64,000 nt of DNA from assembly GCA_902614355.1 (NCBI GenBank), contig CACMKP010000001.1, positions 1 through 64,000 on the forward strand, read 5' to 3'. The position numbers and the translations under genes are program-made. Positions 32,861-42,371 of the stretch are shown here, one piece after another. Each line of letters starts with the position of its first letter. Position 1 is the stretch's first letter. The notes under the pieces are model-generated. The model worked only from the letters and a program-made list of their open reading frames with translations, ran no database searches and was not told where the DNA came from. The DNA is from an uncultured Pelagibacteraceae bacterium. GTDB taxonomy: Bacteria > Pseudomonadota > Alphaproteobacteria > Pelagibacterales > Pelagibacteraceae.

Positions 32861-33823
32861 TTATTTAGATAAATCAGGATCTATATTAGATGCAGCTTCC
32901 CATAAAGCTTTTACAGCATCTATTGAATGCATAAATTCTTTTTTTTCTTTTTCATCTAAATCAATCTCTTGGATTTTTTCTACTCCATCTTTTCCAATTA
33001 CAACAGGAACACCTGCATAAACATTTTTCACACCGTATTCTCCATTTAATTGTACAGCACAAGGTAATAATTTTTTCTGATCATTCAAATATGCTTCTGC
33101 CATTTGAACACCTGAAGCTGCTGGTGCATAAAAAGCTGATCCTTTTTCTAAAAATTTAACTATCTCTGCACCACCATCTCGTGTTCTTTGATTAATTTCC
33201 TCAATTCTCTCTAAAGAGATCTTTCCATTCTTTACAAACTCTAGCAACGGTTTACCTGAAATTTTTGTAAATCTTGGCATAGGAACCATGGTGTCACCAT
33301 GACCACCCATAACCATTGCCTCAATTTCTCTTACCGGCACATTTAATTCTAGTGATAAAAATAATTTAAATCTTGAACTATCTAAAATACCTGCCATACC
33401 AACAACTTTATTTGATGGCAAACCTGAAAATTTTTGGAATGCCATAACCATGACATCTAAAGGATTAGTGATACAAATCACAAAGGCGTTCGGAGCATTT
33501 TTCTTTACCCCTTCAGCAACTTGTTTAATAATTTTTAAATTAATTCCAAGAAGATCATCTCGGCTCATTCCAGGTTTTCTTGGGACACCCGCTGTAATTA
33601 TAATTACATCTGAATTTTTTATATCCTCATATTTATCAGTTCCAGAAAACCTGACATTAAATCCATCTACAGATGAAGATTGTGCAATATCTAATGCCTT
33701 TCCTTTTGCAATACCACTAGCCACATCAAATAAAACCACTTCATTAACTAGTTCTTTTGTTCCTATTAAATGTGCAAGAGTTCCACCAATTTGTCCTGCT
33801 CCAATTAAAGATATTTTGCTCAT
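32861..33823 (-). CDS. mdh: Malate dehydrogenase (LDH-like type)
   Basis: NAD-dependent interconversion of malate and oxaloacetate in the TCA cycle. The 320-residue protein has the Rossmann motif [12 protein letters not shown] (7-18), the substrate arginines in [14 protein letters not shown] (about 80-93), ITNPLDVM (about 117) and the catalytic His in [11 protein letters not shown] (about 176). The [10 protein letters not shown] loop is the malate-specific form. Four bases after mmsA. Confidence 0.96.
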   Translation of the reverse strand: MSKISLIGAGQIGGTLAHLIGTKELVNEVVLFDVASGIAKGKALDIAQSSSVDGFNVRFSGTDKYEDIKNSDVIIITAGVPRKPGMSRDDLLGINLKIIKQVAEGVKKNAPNAFVICITNPLDVMVMAFQKFSGLPSNKVVGMAGILDSSRFKLFLSLELNVPVREIEAMVMGGHGDTMVPMPRFTKISGKPLLEFVKNGKISLERIEEINQRTRDGGAEIVKFLEKGSAFYAPAASGVQMAEAYLNDQKKLLPCAVQLNGEYGVKNVYAGVPVVIGKDGVEKIQEIDLDEKEKKEFMHSIDAVKALWEAASNIDPDLSK

Positions 33824-33827
33824 TTTT

Positions 33828-35321
33828 TTATTTCATTGTTGGCATCACAAATTCGGCATTAGACCGAATACCTGAAGGCCATCTAGATGTTATTGTTTTT
33901 AATTTTGTATAAAATTTAATCCCTTCCATGCCATGCATTGCACTATCGCCAAATAAAGATCTTTTCCATCCACCAAAACTATGAAAAGCCATTGGCACAG
34001 GAATAGGCACATTAATACCAACCATACCTACTTGAATTTTACTTGCAAAAGTTCTTCCGGCATCACCATCCCTTGTGTAAATACTTACTCCATTTCCATA
34101 TTCATGATCATTGATTAATTTTGCTGCTTCTTCGAAAGTTTTAACTCTCACAACAGATAAAACAGGCCCAAAAATTTCTTCCTTATAAATTCTCATATCT
34201 TTTTTAACATGATCAAATAAACAGCCGCCAATATAGAAGCCATTCTCATATCCTTGTAATTTTAAATTTCTTCCATCAACTATTAATTTTGCACCTTCTT
34301 TTTCACCCAGGTCTACATAACTTTTTACTTTTTCAAGATGTTCTTTTGTAACTAATGGGCCCATCTCAGAGTCCTTATCCATCCCGGGACCAACCTTTAA
34401 AGCTTCAGCTTTTTTTGATAATCTTGACACTAATTCATCTCCTATATCACCCACTGCAACTGCCACCGATTGAGCCATACATCGTTCTCCAGCAGACCCA
34501 TAAGCAGCCCCCATTAAGCCGTTTACTGCACCATCCAAGTCACAATCAGGCATAACAACTAAATGATTTTTTGCACCACCAAGTGCTTGAACTCTTTTTT
34601 CATTTTTAGCTGAGTTTTCATAAATGTATTTAGCAATAGGAGTGGAACCAACAAAACTCACTGCTTTAATATCTTTGTTTGTTAAAATTGCATCAACCGC
34701 TTCTTTATCACCATTTACAACATTAAAAACTCCATCAGGAAGTCCAGCCTCTTTTAATAATTCAGCTAACTTAATCGAGCATGATGGATCTTTTTCGGAT
34801 GGCTTTAAAATAAAAGTATTTCCACAAGCAATTGCTATTGGAAACATCCACATAGGGACCATTGCCGGAAAATTAAATGGAGTGATACCAGCAACAACTC
34901 CTAAAGGCTGTCTCATAGACCAACTATCAACGTTGGTTCCAACATTTTCTGAAAATTCCCCTTTAAGCAAATGAGGAATACCACACGCAAATTCTACAAC
35001 TTCTAAACCTCTAGTAAGAGAACCTCTTGCATCCTCATAAACCTTTCCATGTTCTGAAACTATTAGTTTTGTTAACTCATCTGAATTTTTTTCTATAAGT
35101 TCCTTAAATTTGAACATTATTCTAGCTCTTTGGAGTGGAGGTTTTAAAGACCATTCTTTAAAGGCTTCTCTAGCAATTAAAACTGCTTTATCCAGATCAT
35201 CTTTAGAGCCTAACCTCACTTCTTTTTCTTGTTCACCTGTAGCCGGATTAAAAACTTTACCTTTTTTATTAGAAGTGCCAGGAATTATTTTTCCACCAAC
35301 AAAATGTTCAATTAATTTCAT
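33828..35321 (-). CDS. mmsA: Methylmalonate-semialdehyde dehydrogenase (CoA-acylating)
   Basis: Aldehyde dehydrogenase of 497 residues that oxidises methylmalonate or malonate semialdehyde to propionyl- or acetyl-CoA, a step of valine and beta-alanine degradation. Visible features are [21 protein letters not shown] (about 138-158), [13 protein letters not shown] (about 224), the catalytic Cys in AGERCMAQS (about 280) and [12 protein letters not shown] (about 377). The Cys-Met context and FNFPAMVP are characteristic of MmsA rather than generic ALDHs. It sits between sdhB (42-base gap) and mdh (4-base gap). The TCA placement is unusual in general but makes sense if its product enters through succinyl-CoA. 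Confidence 0.88.
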   Translation of the reverse strand: MKLIEHFVGGKIIPGTSNKKGKVFNPATGEQEKEVRLGSKDDLDKAVLIAREAFKEWSLKPPLQRARIMFKFKELIEKNSDELTKLIVSEHGKVYEDARGSLTRGLEVVEFACGIPHLLKGEFSENVGTNVDSWSMRQPLGVVAGITPFNFPAMVPMWMFPIAIACGNTFILKPSEKDPSCSIKLAELLKEAGLPDGVFNVVNGDKEAVDAILTNKDIKAVSFVGSTPIAKYIYENSAKNEKRVQALGGAKNHLVVMPDCDLDGAVNGLMGAAYGSAGERCMAQSVAVAVGDIGDELVSRLSKKAEALKVGPGMDKDSEMGPLVTKEHLEKVKSYVDLGEKEGAKLIVDGRNLKLQGYENGFYIGGCLFDHVKKDMRIYKEEIFGPVLSVVRVKTFEEAAKLINDHEYGNGVSIYTRDGDAGRTFASKIQVGMVGINVPIPVPMAFHSFGGWKRSLFGDSAMHGMEGIKFYTKLKTITSRWPSGIRSNAEFVMPTMK

Positions 35322-35363
35322 GAATAGGGTGTTTTAGATTAAAAATTCTTATTAGTCTATTGT

Positions 35364-36143
35364 TTAAATATTGGCAGTTGCTAACATTTTTTTTATTTCA
35401 GCAATAGCTTTTGCAGGATTTAAACCTTTAGGACAAGCACTAGTACAGTTCATAATTGTATGACACCTATAAAGTTTAAGTTCATCTGCCACTTTTTTTA
35501 GTCTGGCATTTCTTTCCTCATCTCTGCTATCAACTATCCATCTATATGCCTGTAAAAGAACTGCAGGACCTAAATATTTATCACCGTTCCACCAATAGCT
35601 TGGGCATGATGTTGAACAACAAGCACACATAATACACTCATATGCACCATCTAGTTTAGCCCTATCTTCTTTAGATTGAATAATTTCATTTGTCTCGGAT
35701 TTGGAATTATTCTTTAGCCAAGGCTCGATTGACTGATATTGTTTATACAATCCATCTAAATCTCCGATTAAATCTTTTTTAACTTTTAGGTGTGGTAATG
35801 GATAAATATCTATATCACCATCTATTTCTTCGTGTGGTTTTGTGCATGCTAAACCATTTTTGCCACCCATATTCATTGCACATGACCCACAAACTCCATG
35901 AGCACAAGATCTCCTATAAGCTAATGTTGGATCTATCTCATTTTTAATTTTATTTAAAATATCTAAAACTTTGGATGGACAATTGTCCATATCAACCTCG
36001 TAGCTATCTATACGAGGATTTTCGCCAGTTGAAGGGTCCCATCTATAAATATTTACTTTTCTTAAATTTTTTGAGCCAGTTTTATCTTTAAAATATTTAC
36101 CTTTTTTTATTTCTGAGTCTTTAGGTAAATTAATTTGTACCAT
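35364..36143 (-). CDS. sdhB: Succinate dehydrogenase iron-sulfur subunit
   Basis: Electron-transfer subunit with three Fe-S clusters linking SdhA flavin to quinone. The start is placed at the ATG at 36143, which overlaps the sdhA stop as TGATG, giving 259 residues. The ferredoxin-type cysteines are in [15 protein letters not shown] and NGLAC. The [4Fe-4S] and [3Fe-4S] ligands are in [13 protein letters not shown] and [17 protein letters not shown]. Transcribed sdhC-D-A-B. An alternative TTG one codon upstream is not favoured. Confidence 0.97.
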   Translation of the reverse strand: MVQINLPKDSEIKKGKYFKDKTGSKNLRKVNIYRWDPSTGENPRIDSYEVDMDNCPSKVLDILNKIKNEIDPTLAYRRSCAHGVCGSCAMNMGGKNGLACTKPHEEIDGDIDIYPLPHLKVKKDLIGDLDGLYKQYQSIEPWLKNNSKSETNEIIQSKEDRAKLDGAYECIMCACCSTSCPSYWWNGDKYLGPAVLLQAYRWIVDSRDEERNARLKKVADELKLYRCHTIMNCTSACPKGLNPAKAIAEIKKMLATANI

Positions 36144-37918
36144 CAATATACTCTTTCCTGAGGTGGAAAATATTGAACATCGTTGGTTAAAGTAGACTTA
36201 TGAACTTCTCTATAACTTATTTTAGTATCTTTTCCATTGCACCAAGCAAGGGTATGTTGCATGAATTTTTCGTCATCTCTTTTTGGGTAATCCTCCCTCG
36301 CATGAGCCCCTCGGCTCTCTTTTCTGTTATACGCTGAATCTACTGTTACAACTGCCTGTCTTATTAAATTATCAAATTCAAGTGTCTCTACTAAATCTGT
36401 GTTAAATATTAAAGATTTATCTTTTACTGATACAGAGTCTAATCCATCGTAGGTTTCTCTAATTTCATTAACACCTTCTTTTAAAGTTTTCTCTGTTCTA
36501 AAAACTGCACATTTTGATTGCATTGTTTTTTGCATTGATTGTCTCAATTCTGCTGTACCGATATCTCCCTCTGCATTCCTTAATTTGTCAAAACGATCCA
36601 AACATTTTTGTGTTTGTGTCTCACTAATTTGTTCATGAGGCGTCCCTGGTTTAATTAATTCTGCTGCTCTTTTTGCTGCTGCTCTTCCAAAAACAACTAA
36701 GTCAATTAACGAATTGGAACCTAATCTATTAGCTCCGTGCACTGACACGCATGCAGCTTCTCCTATTGCCATTAATCCAGGCACAGTTTTTTCTGAACCG
36801 TTAACAGTCAGTACTTCTGCTTTGTAATTCGTTGGAATGCCACCCATATTGTAATGAACAGTTGGTACTACAGGAATTGGATCTTTTGTAACATCAACAT
36901 TTGCAAATAATCGCGCAGCATCAGTAATACCTGGCAACCTACTTTCAATTATATCTTTATCTAAGTGGCTTAAATTCAAATGAACATGATCTTGATCTTT
37001 TCCAACACCTCTTCCTTCATTTATTTCAATTGACATTGATCTACTTACAACATCTCTTGATGCCAAATCTTTTGCTTTAGGTGCATATCTCTCCATAAAC
37101 CTTTCACCTTTAGAATTTGTTAGGTAGCCTCCTTCACCTCTAGCACCTTCAGTTATTAATGTACCATGTCCATAAATTCCTGTAGGATGAAATTGAACAA
37201 ATTCCATATCCTGAAGTGGCAAACCTGCTCTTAAAACCATAGCATTTCCATCTCCAGTGCATGTGTGTGCTGAGGTTGCTGAATAATAAACTTTTCCATA
37301 ACCACCTGTTGCAATAATTACTGTATGGGCTCTGAATCTATGAATAGTTCCGTCGTTTAAATTCCAAGCAATTAAACCTTTACATGCACCATCTTTCATT
37401 AACAAATCTAGTGCAAAATATTCAATAAAAAATTCTGTTTTGTGTTTTAAAGCTTGTCCATACAAAGTATGTAAAATTGCATGTCCAGTTCTATCAGCAG
37501 CAGCACAAGTTCTTTGGACGATTCCATTTCCATAATCTTTGGTCATACCACCAAATGGTCTCTGATAAATCTTTCCATCCTCCGTTCTACTAAACGGTAC
37601 ACCGTATTTTTCTAATTCAATTACTGCCTTTGGAGCTTCTTTACATAGGTATTCAATACTGTCTTGATCGCCTAGCCAATCTGCACCTTTGACTGTGTCA
37701 TACATATGCCAACGCCAATCATCCTCTCCCATGTTACCAAGCGCAGCTGATATTCCTCCTTGCGCAGCAGAAGTATGACTTCTAGTAGGAAACACTTTTG
37801 AGATACATGCAGTTTTTAATCCTGCTTCACTTAAACCTACTGCAGCTCTTAGTCCGGACCCACCCGCACCTAAAACAACAACGTCATACTCATGATCAAC
37901 TATTTTATAAGAACTCAT
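36143..37918 (-). CDS. sdhA: Succinate dehydrogenase flavoprotein subunit
   Basis: Oxidises succinate to fumarate; 591 residues. It has the FAD dinucleotide motif [13 protein letters not shown] (about 14-26), the covalent-FAD histidine in [11 protein letters not shown] (about 46-49), the catalytic Arg region ([11 protein letters not shown], about 255-285), [14 protein letters not shown] (about 393) and [11 protein letters not shown] near the C-terminus. The length is standard. It follows sdhD by 2 bases. Confidence 0.98.
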   Translation of the reverse strand: MSSYKIVDHEYDVVVLGAGGSGLRAAVGLSEAGLKTACISKVFPTRSHTSAAQGGISAALGNMGEDDWRWHMYDTVKGADWLGDQDSIEYLCKEAPKAVIELEKYGVPFSRTEDGKIYQRPFGGMTKDYGNGIVQRTCAAADRTGHAILHTLYGQALKHKTEFFIEYFALDLLMKDGACKGLIAWNLNDGTIHRFRAHTVIIATGGYGKVYYSATSAHTCTGDGNAMVLRAGLPLQDMEFVQFHPTGIYGHGTLITEGARGEGGYLTNSKGERFMERYAPKAKDLASRDVVSRSMSIEINEGRGVGKDQDHVHLNLSHLDKDIIESRLPGITDAARLFANVDVTKDPIPVVPTVHYNMGGIPTNYKAEVLTVNGSEKTVPGLMAIGEAACVSVHGANRLGSNSLIDLVVFGRAAAKRAAELIKPGTPHEQISETQTQKCLDRFDKLRNAEGDIGTAELRQSMQKTMQSKCAVFRTEKTLKEGVNEIRETYDGLDSVSVKDKSLIFNTDLVETLEFDNLIRQAVVTVDSAYNRKESRGAHAREDYPKRDDEKFMQHTLAWCNGKDTKISYREVHKSTLTNDVQYFPPQERVY

Positions 37919-37920
37919 AT

Positions 37921-38238
37921 TTAATTAATTAATATAATTGTAATTAGAGGAATTACCACTGCCGAAATATATAAAAGCCTATTTGCGACATTTTTGATTT
38001 TATCTTCCTTAATATAATCCTCAAAAACCTCACTTATACTTAATGCAGAAAAGAAATAAGCATTAACAATAAATATACTAAACAAAAACTTAGTTAAGGG
38101 GTTTGAAAAAAAGCTTACAAAATCTAAGTAATCTTGGTCATAGATTTTTATAAAGTTTAAAATAAACCACAACATCAGTGGAACTAGTAATGCACCACTT
38201 ATTTTTAAAAAAATCCACTTCTTCGTTGCATTTATCAT
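37921..38238 (-). CDS. sdhD: Succinate dehydrogenase membrane anchor subunit
   Basis: Small 105-residue membrane protein with three predicted spans (about 13-33, 47-67, 85-104), anchoring SDH and helping form the quinone site. The sequence is divergent; the call comes from its position between sdhC and sdhA and from the [14 protein letters not shown] segment, which resembles other alphaproteobacterial SdhD proteins. The canonical heme-ligand His is not obvious, because the only positions that could carry it in the middle helix lack histidine. Confidence 0.85.
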   Translation of the reverse strand: MINATKKWIFLKISGALLVPLMLWFILNFIKIYDQDYLDFVSFFSNPLTKFLFSIFIVNAYFFSALSISEVFEDYIKEDKIKNVANRLLYISAVVIPLITIILIN

Positions 38239-38239
38239 G

Positions 38240-38623
38240 TTAAATTAAATTTTTCCCAATTATATAAAATATCACTGTTAAAATTAGAGAACCAAACATA
38301 ACTAACAGACCTGTAATTTTAGAAGTCTTTAACTCAAATCCATAGCCCAAATCCATGATTAAATGTCTTATTTCACTTAATATTTGAAATGAAAAAGACC
38401 ATGTTAGACCTAAAATAATAAATTTACCAATTTTAGAACTTAAGAATAAATTAATGATCTCGTGATTATTTTGATTAATAAAAATTAATGATACCCACAA
38501 ACAAATTAGAGTGATAGCAATGATATTTATAATTCCTGTGATTCTATGCGATATGGAAACTAAAGATGAGACATGCCATCTATAAATTTGAATATGTGGG
38601 GATAATGGTCTTTTATTTTCCAT
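38240..38623 (-). CDS. sdhC: Succinate dehydrogenase cytochrome b556 subunit
   Basis: Membrane subunit of 127 residues. RPLSPHIQIYRW (about 5-16) and SISHRITGI (about 24-32) match the family N-terminus, and the heme b histidine lies in EIRHLIMDLGYG (about 84-95). Three transmembrane helices are predicted. Its start overlaps the asd stop by 11 bases, so SDH expression may be coupled to asd and the dmd genes upstream. Confidence 0.93.
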   Translation of the reverse strand: MENKRPLSPHIQIYRWHVSSLVSISHRITGIINIIAITLICLWVSLIFINQNNHEIINLFLSSKIGKFIILGLTWSFSFQILSEIRHLIMDLGYGFELKTSKITGLLVMFGSLILTVIFYIIGKNLI

Positions 38624-39620
38624 AATAATTATTTTTTATCAACGTTTCAGCTATTTCTACGGCATTCAAAGCCGCACCTCTCAATAAGTTGTCGGAAACA
38701 ATCCAAAGATTTAATCCATTTTTTATAGATTTATCCACTCTTATTCTTGAAATAAAAGTTTCTTCTTTTCCCTCCGCCTCTAAAGGTGTTGAATATCCGC
38801 CATCCTTTCTTTCATCAATAACTTTACAACCTTCAAAGTTATTTAATGTTTCTCTTACCTCTTCAAGCGAAAAATGTTTTTCAAATTCTAAATTTACAGA
38901 CTCTGAATGTGAAACAGTAATTGGTAACCTTACACAGGTTGCTGTTAAATCAATTTTATTATCTAAAATTTTTTTTGTTTCATTGCTCATTTTAAGTTCT
39001 TCTTTCGTGTAACCATCATCAGAAAAAACATCAATGTGAGGAATTGCATTAAATGCTATCTGTTTGGTAAAATTTTTTGATACAACGTTTTTGCCTTGTA
39101 AGATTAACTTTGTTTGTTCAATCAATTCATCCATAGGAGCTTTCCCACCTCCAGAAACTGATTGATATGTAGATACAACTACTCTTTTAATTTTAAATAA
39201 GTCATGTAAAGGCTTTAAAACGATTACCAATTGAGCTGTTGAACAGTTTGGATTTGCGATAATATTTTTTTTTATATCGTTTAAATGATTTGGATTTACT
39301 TGAGGAACTATTAAAGGTACGTCAGGATCCATTCTAAAAAAACTTGAGTTATCAATCACAATACAGTCTTTTGCAGCTTTTAATGCAAATTTTTCTGAAA
39401 TTTTTCCTCCAGCTGCAAAAAAAGCAATTTTAACTTTTGAAAAATCAAAACTCTCTAGATCAGAGACCTCTAATTCTTTACCTTTAAAATTCATTTTTTT
39501 TCCTGCACTTTTTGATGAAGCCACCAAATATATATTATCGATAGACAGTTCTTTTTTTTCAAGAACTTCGAGAGTTTTTCTACCTACATTTCCTGTAGCT
39601 CCGACTATTACGATATTCAT
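38613..39620 (-). CDS. asd: Aspartate-semialdehyde dehydrogenase
   Basis: NADPH reduction of aspartyl phosphate, the branch point for lysine, methionine and threonine. The 335-residue protein has the NADP motif IVGATGNVGRK (about 4-14), FFAAGGKISEKFA (about 69), the catalytic cysteine in IANPNCSTAQLV (about 127) and VSGGGKAPMDEL (about 157-168). It lies between dmdA (15-base gap) and sdhC (11-base overlap). Insertion of an amino-acid gene there is notable but the enzyme itself is ordinary. Confidence 0.96.
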   Translation of the reverse strand: MNIVIVGATGNVGRKTLEVLEKKELSIDNIYLVASSKSAGKKMNFKGKELEVSDLESFDFSKVKIAFFAAGGKISEKFALKAAKDCIVIDNSSFFRMDPDVPLIVPQVNPNHLNDIKKNIIANPNCSTAQLVIVLKPLHDLFKIKRVVVSTYQSVSGGGKAPMDELIEQTKLILQGKNVVSKNFTKQIAFNAIPHIDVFSDDGYTKEELKMSNETKKILDNKIDLTATCVRLPITVSHSESVNLEFEKHFSLEEVRETLNNFEGCKVIDERKDGGYSTPLEAEGKEETFISRIRVDKSIKNGLNLWIVSDNLLRGAALNAVEIAETLIKNNYYGK

Positions 39621-39635
39621 GATGTAAGTTTTATA

Positions 39636-40745
39636 CTAGATGAAAGGTAAATCGCAAACTTTAACAGTAAATGAATTTCCCTCAATTTCCAGCTTTCCAG
39701 CCATAGAAGCTTTACAATATGGCTCATTTATCATTGCTATACCTATAACTTTTTTAAAATGAGGTGAATAACAGGCTGACCTAAGTTCACCGATAAAATT
39801 TCCATTTTCATCTTTAATATCTAAAGATTTAGTTAAATTAATTTTATTAGTATCTAATTGAATACCCATTAATTTTTTTTTGATACCATCTTTTTTTATT
39901 TTGATTAATTTTTCTTTTCCTAAAAAATTGACATCAGAATCTAAATGAACATATTTTTCAAATCCACATTCAAATGGATTATCTTGATTATCAAAATCAT
40001 TACCGTAAGAAAGTAAGCCACTTTCAATTCTCTCAATCAAATTTGGACATCCTGGTTTAACATCAAATTCTTTTCCAACTTTAAACAATTCATCATAAAG
40101 ATCTAAACCAGATTTAGTATTTTCTACATAAACTTCAAAACCGCCTTGTTTTGACCATCCTGACCTAGCAATTAAATGTTTTATCCCCTTAAAATCAAAA
40201 TAATCAAAACCAAAAAATTTCAATTCTTTTATTTTTTTACCAAAAATTTTTTCCATTAAGTCAAAAGATTTTGGGCCTTGAATTGCTAAAATATCTACAT
40301 TGGGCTCAAATATTTCTACATCAAAATTATTTCCAGAAGCTAGTCCTTTTGCAAAAAAAATTACATCTGAATCTGCAATAGAAATCCACCATCTATCCTC
40401 TTCTAATTTTAAAATTACTGGATCATTTACTAAGTTACCGTCACCATCAATTAAAGGACAATAATAACACCTTCCTATTTTTGATTTAGATAAGTCTCTA
40501 CAGGTCATTAATTGAACAAGTTTTGAGGCGTCTTTTCCTGAAATTTCAACTTGTCTTTCTGCTGCAACATCCCAAATTTGAACATTTTTTTTTAAATGAT
40601 TACAAGAATCTTCTAAAGATCCAAATGCTGCGGGTAAAAGCATATGGTTATATACTGTGTAAGCTGTTACACCTTGTTTTTCAATCCTTGAAGTATAAGG
40701 CGAACTTCTTACTCTTCTAGATTTTACTATAGGAAAACCTTTCAT
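39636..40745 (-). CDS. dmdA: Dimethylsulfoniopropionate (DMSP) demethylase
   Basis: Transfers a methyl group from DMSP to tetrahydrofolate, giving methylmercaptopropionate (MMPA) and 5-methyl-THF. The 369-residue protein has the GcvT/aminomethyltransferase fold but diverges from glycine-cleavage T-proteins. Its opening [20 protein letters not shown] and [27 protein letters not shown] and [16 protein letters not shown] are DmdA-like. The length equals that of the known Pelagibacter enzyme as remembered. Its neighbours are dmdB and dmdC homologues, and no gcvH or gcvP is present. The identification is therefore strong but not biochemically proved. Confidence 0.88.
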   Translation of the reverse strand: MKGFPIVKSRRVRSSPYTSRIEKQGVTAYTVYNHMLLPAAFGSLEDSCNHLKKNVQIWDVAAERQVEISGKDASKLVQLMTCRDLSKSKIGRCYYCPLIDGDGNLVNDPVILKLEEDRWWISIADSDVIFFAKGLASGNNFDVEIFEPNVDILAIQGPKSFDLMEKIFGKKIKELKFFGFDYFDFKGIKHLIARSGWSKQGGFEVYVENTKSGLDLYDELFKVGKEFDVKPGCPNLIERIESGLLSYGNDFDNQDNPFECGFEKYVHLDSDVNFLGKEKLIKIKKDGIKKKLMGIQLDTNKINLTKSLDIKDENGNFIGELRSACYSPHFKKVIGIAMINEPYCKASMAGKLEIEGNSFTVKVCDLPFI

Positions 40746-40753
40746 TTATTTTT

Positions 40754-42370
40754 CTAAAACTTTTTTCTCAATTCAAATTTTTGAATTTTACCTGTTGATG
40801 TTTTGGGCAAATCACAAAAAACTACTTTTTTTGGGACCTTAAACCCTGCTAAAGTTTCTTTACAAAAACTAATTAATTCTTTTTCAGTCACTGGTTTGTC
40901 CTTAACCATTTCAATAAATGCGCAAGGTACCTCTCCCCACTTATCATCTGGTTTAGCAACTACAGCTGCAATGGACACTGAAGGATGCTTAGCTAAAGTA
41001 TTTTCTATCTCGATTGAAGAAATATTTTCACCGCCTGAAATAATAATATCTTTGGACCTGTCTTGGATTTTTACATATCCATCTGAATGCATTACCGCTA
41101 AGTCACCTGAATGAAACCATCCTCCATCCATTGCTTTGTTGGTAGCATCTTTATCTTTAAAATACCCTTTCATCACAACATTCCCTTTGATCATAATCTC
41201 ACCAATAGTTTTACCATCTTTTGGTACTTCTTTCATGGTCTTAGGATCCATAACAGCTATTCCCTCGGTGTTTGGATATCTAACTCCCTGCCTTGCTTTA
41301 ATTTCATTCTGTTTTTCTTCATCAAATTTATTCCAAGATTCATTCCATGCGCATTGAGTGACATGACCATAAGTTTCTGTTAATCCATAAACATGCATAA
41401 CTTCAAATCCGAGTTCTTTCATTTTTTTAAATATTATACTAGGCGGGGGGGCTCCAGCAGTTAAAACAAAGACTTTTTGTTTTAATTTTTTTCTATCAGA
41501 CTCAGGTGCGCCAGTGATCATGTTTAATACAATCGGTGCTCCACCAAAATGAGTTATATTGTGTTTGTCTATTAATTCAAATATCTTCTTCACATCAATA
41601 TTTCTTAAACAAATAGTTCTTCCGTTTAACATAGGCACGGTCCACGGGTAACCCCAACCATTGCAATGAAACATTGGGACGATAGTTAAAAAATTTAACC
41701 TATTTGGCATATTCCAAGCAACTGCACTTCCAGTAGACATCAAATAAGATCCTCTGTGATGATAAACAACACCTTTTGGATTTCCAGTGGTTCCAGATGT
41801 ATAACTTAATGAAATCGCCTGCCACTCATCCTCGGGCATTTTCCAATCAAAATTTTCATCTCCAGTATTTAGAAAACTTTCATATTCTAACTCTCCAATT
41901 TTTTCACACTTTGATTGATCGGCAAATTTATCTAAAATATCAATAATGATTATTTTCTTATTTAGTGTGTTCAATGCTTTCTTAACTTCACCATGAAGCT
42001 GCCTATCAACGACTAATACTTTTGCATCGCTATGATTTAAAATGTATGCAATAGTCTTAGCATCCAATCTAATATTGATTGTGTTTAAAACTGCACCAGT
42101 CATTGGCACAGAGTAATGACCTTCAAAAATTTCTGGAGTGTTAAAAGCTAAAAATGAGACAGTGTCACCTTTTTTGACACCAATTTTAGTGAGAGCACTC
42201 GCAAATTTTACAGTGCGCTTATAGACTTCATTCCAAGAGTATTTACGATCCTCATAAATAACCGCCTCATAGTCTGGATATATATCTTTGGCTCTTTTTA
42301 AGAAAGTTAGGGGTGTTAAGGGTATATAATTAGCCTCGTTTTTATCTAAATTTGTGTCGTAATGACTCAT
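40754..42370 (-). CDS. dmdB: Acyl-CoA ligase, probable MMPA-CoA ligase DmdB
   Basis: AMP-forming acyl-CoA synthetase of 538 residues that would activate 3-methylmercaptopropionate to MMPA-CoA. The ATP/AMP signature YTSGTTGNPKGV is at about 190-201. It also has HVYGLTETYGH (about 322), the hinge region SGDLAVMHSDGYVKIQDRSKDIIISGGENIS (about 420-450, only landmarks quoted: QDRSKDIIISGG) and the catalytic lysine near STGKIQKF at the C-terminus. General medium-chain ligases look similar; the DmdB call relies on adjacency to dmdA (8 bases) and dmdC (1 base). Confidence 0.85.
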   Translation of the reverse strand: MSHYDTNLDKNEANYIPLTPLTFLKRAKDIYPDYEAVIYEDRKYSWNEVYKRTVKFASALTKIGVKKGDTVSFLAFNTPEIFEGHYSVPMTGAVLNTINIRLDAKTIAYILNHSDAKVLVVDRQLHGEVKKALNTLNKKIIIIDILDKFADQSKCEKIGELEYESFLNTGDENFDWKMPEDEWQAISLSYTSGTTGNPKGVVYHHRGSYLMSTGSAVAWNMPNRLNFLTIVPMFHCNGWGYPWTVPMLNGRTICLRNIDVKKIFELIDKHNITHFGGAPIVLNMITGAPESDRKKLKQKVFVLTAGAPPPSIIFKKMKELGFEVMHVYGLTETYGHVTQCAWNESWNKFDEEKQNEIKARQGVRYPNTEGIAVMDPKTMKEVPKDGKTIGEIMIKGNVVMKGYFKDKDATNKAMDGGWFHSGDLAVMHSDGYVKIQDRSKDIIISGGENISSIEIENTLAKHPSVSIAAVVAKPDDKWGEVPCAFIEMVKDKPVTEKELISFCKETLAGFKVPKKVVFCDLPKTSTGKIQKFELRKKF

Positions 42371-42371
42371 T

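Noticed and set aside
33450-33875. Antisense open frame opposite mdh
   Set aside because: It mirrors a conserved enzyme gene and has no supporting start signal.
39636-40745. Glycine cleavage T-protein (gcvT)
   Set aside because: N-terminal motifs and the dmdB/dmdC neighbours fit DmdA, and no gcvH/gcvP is nearby.
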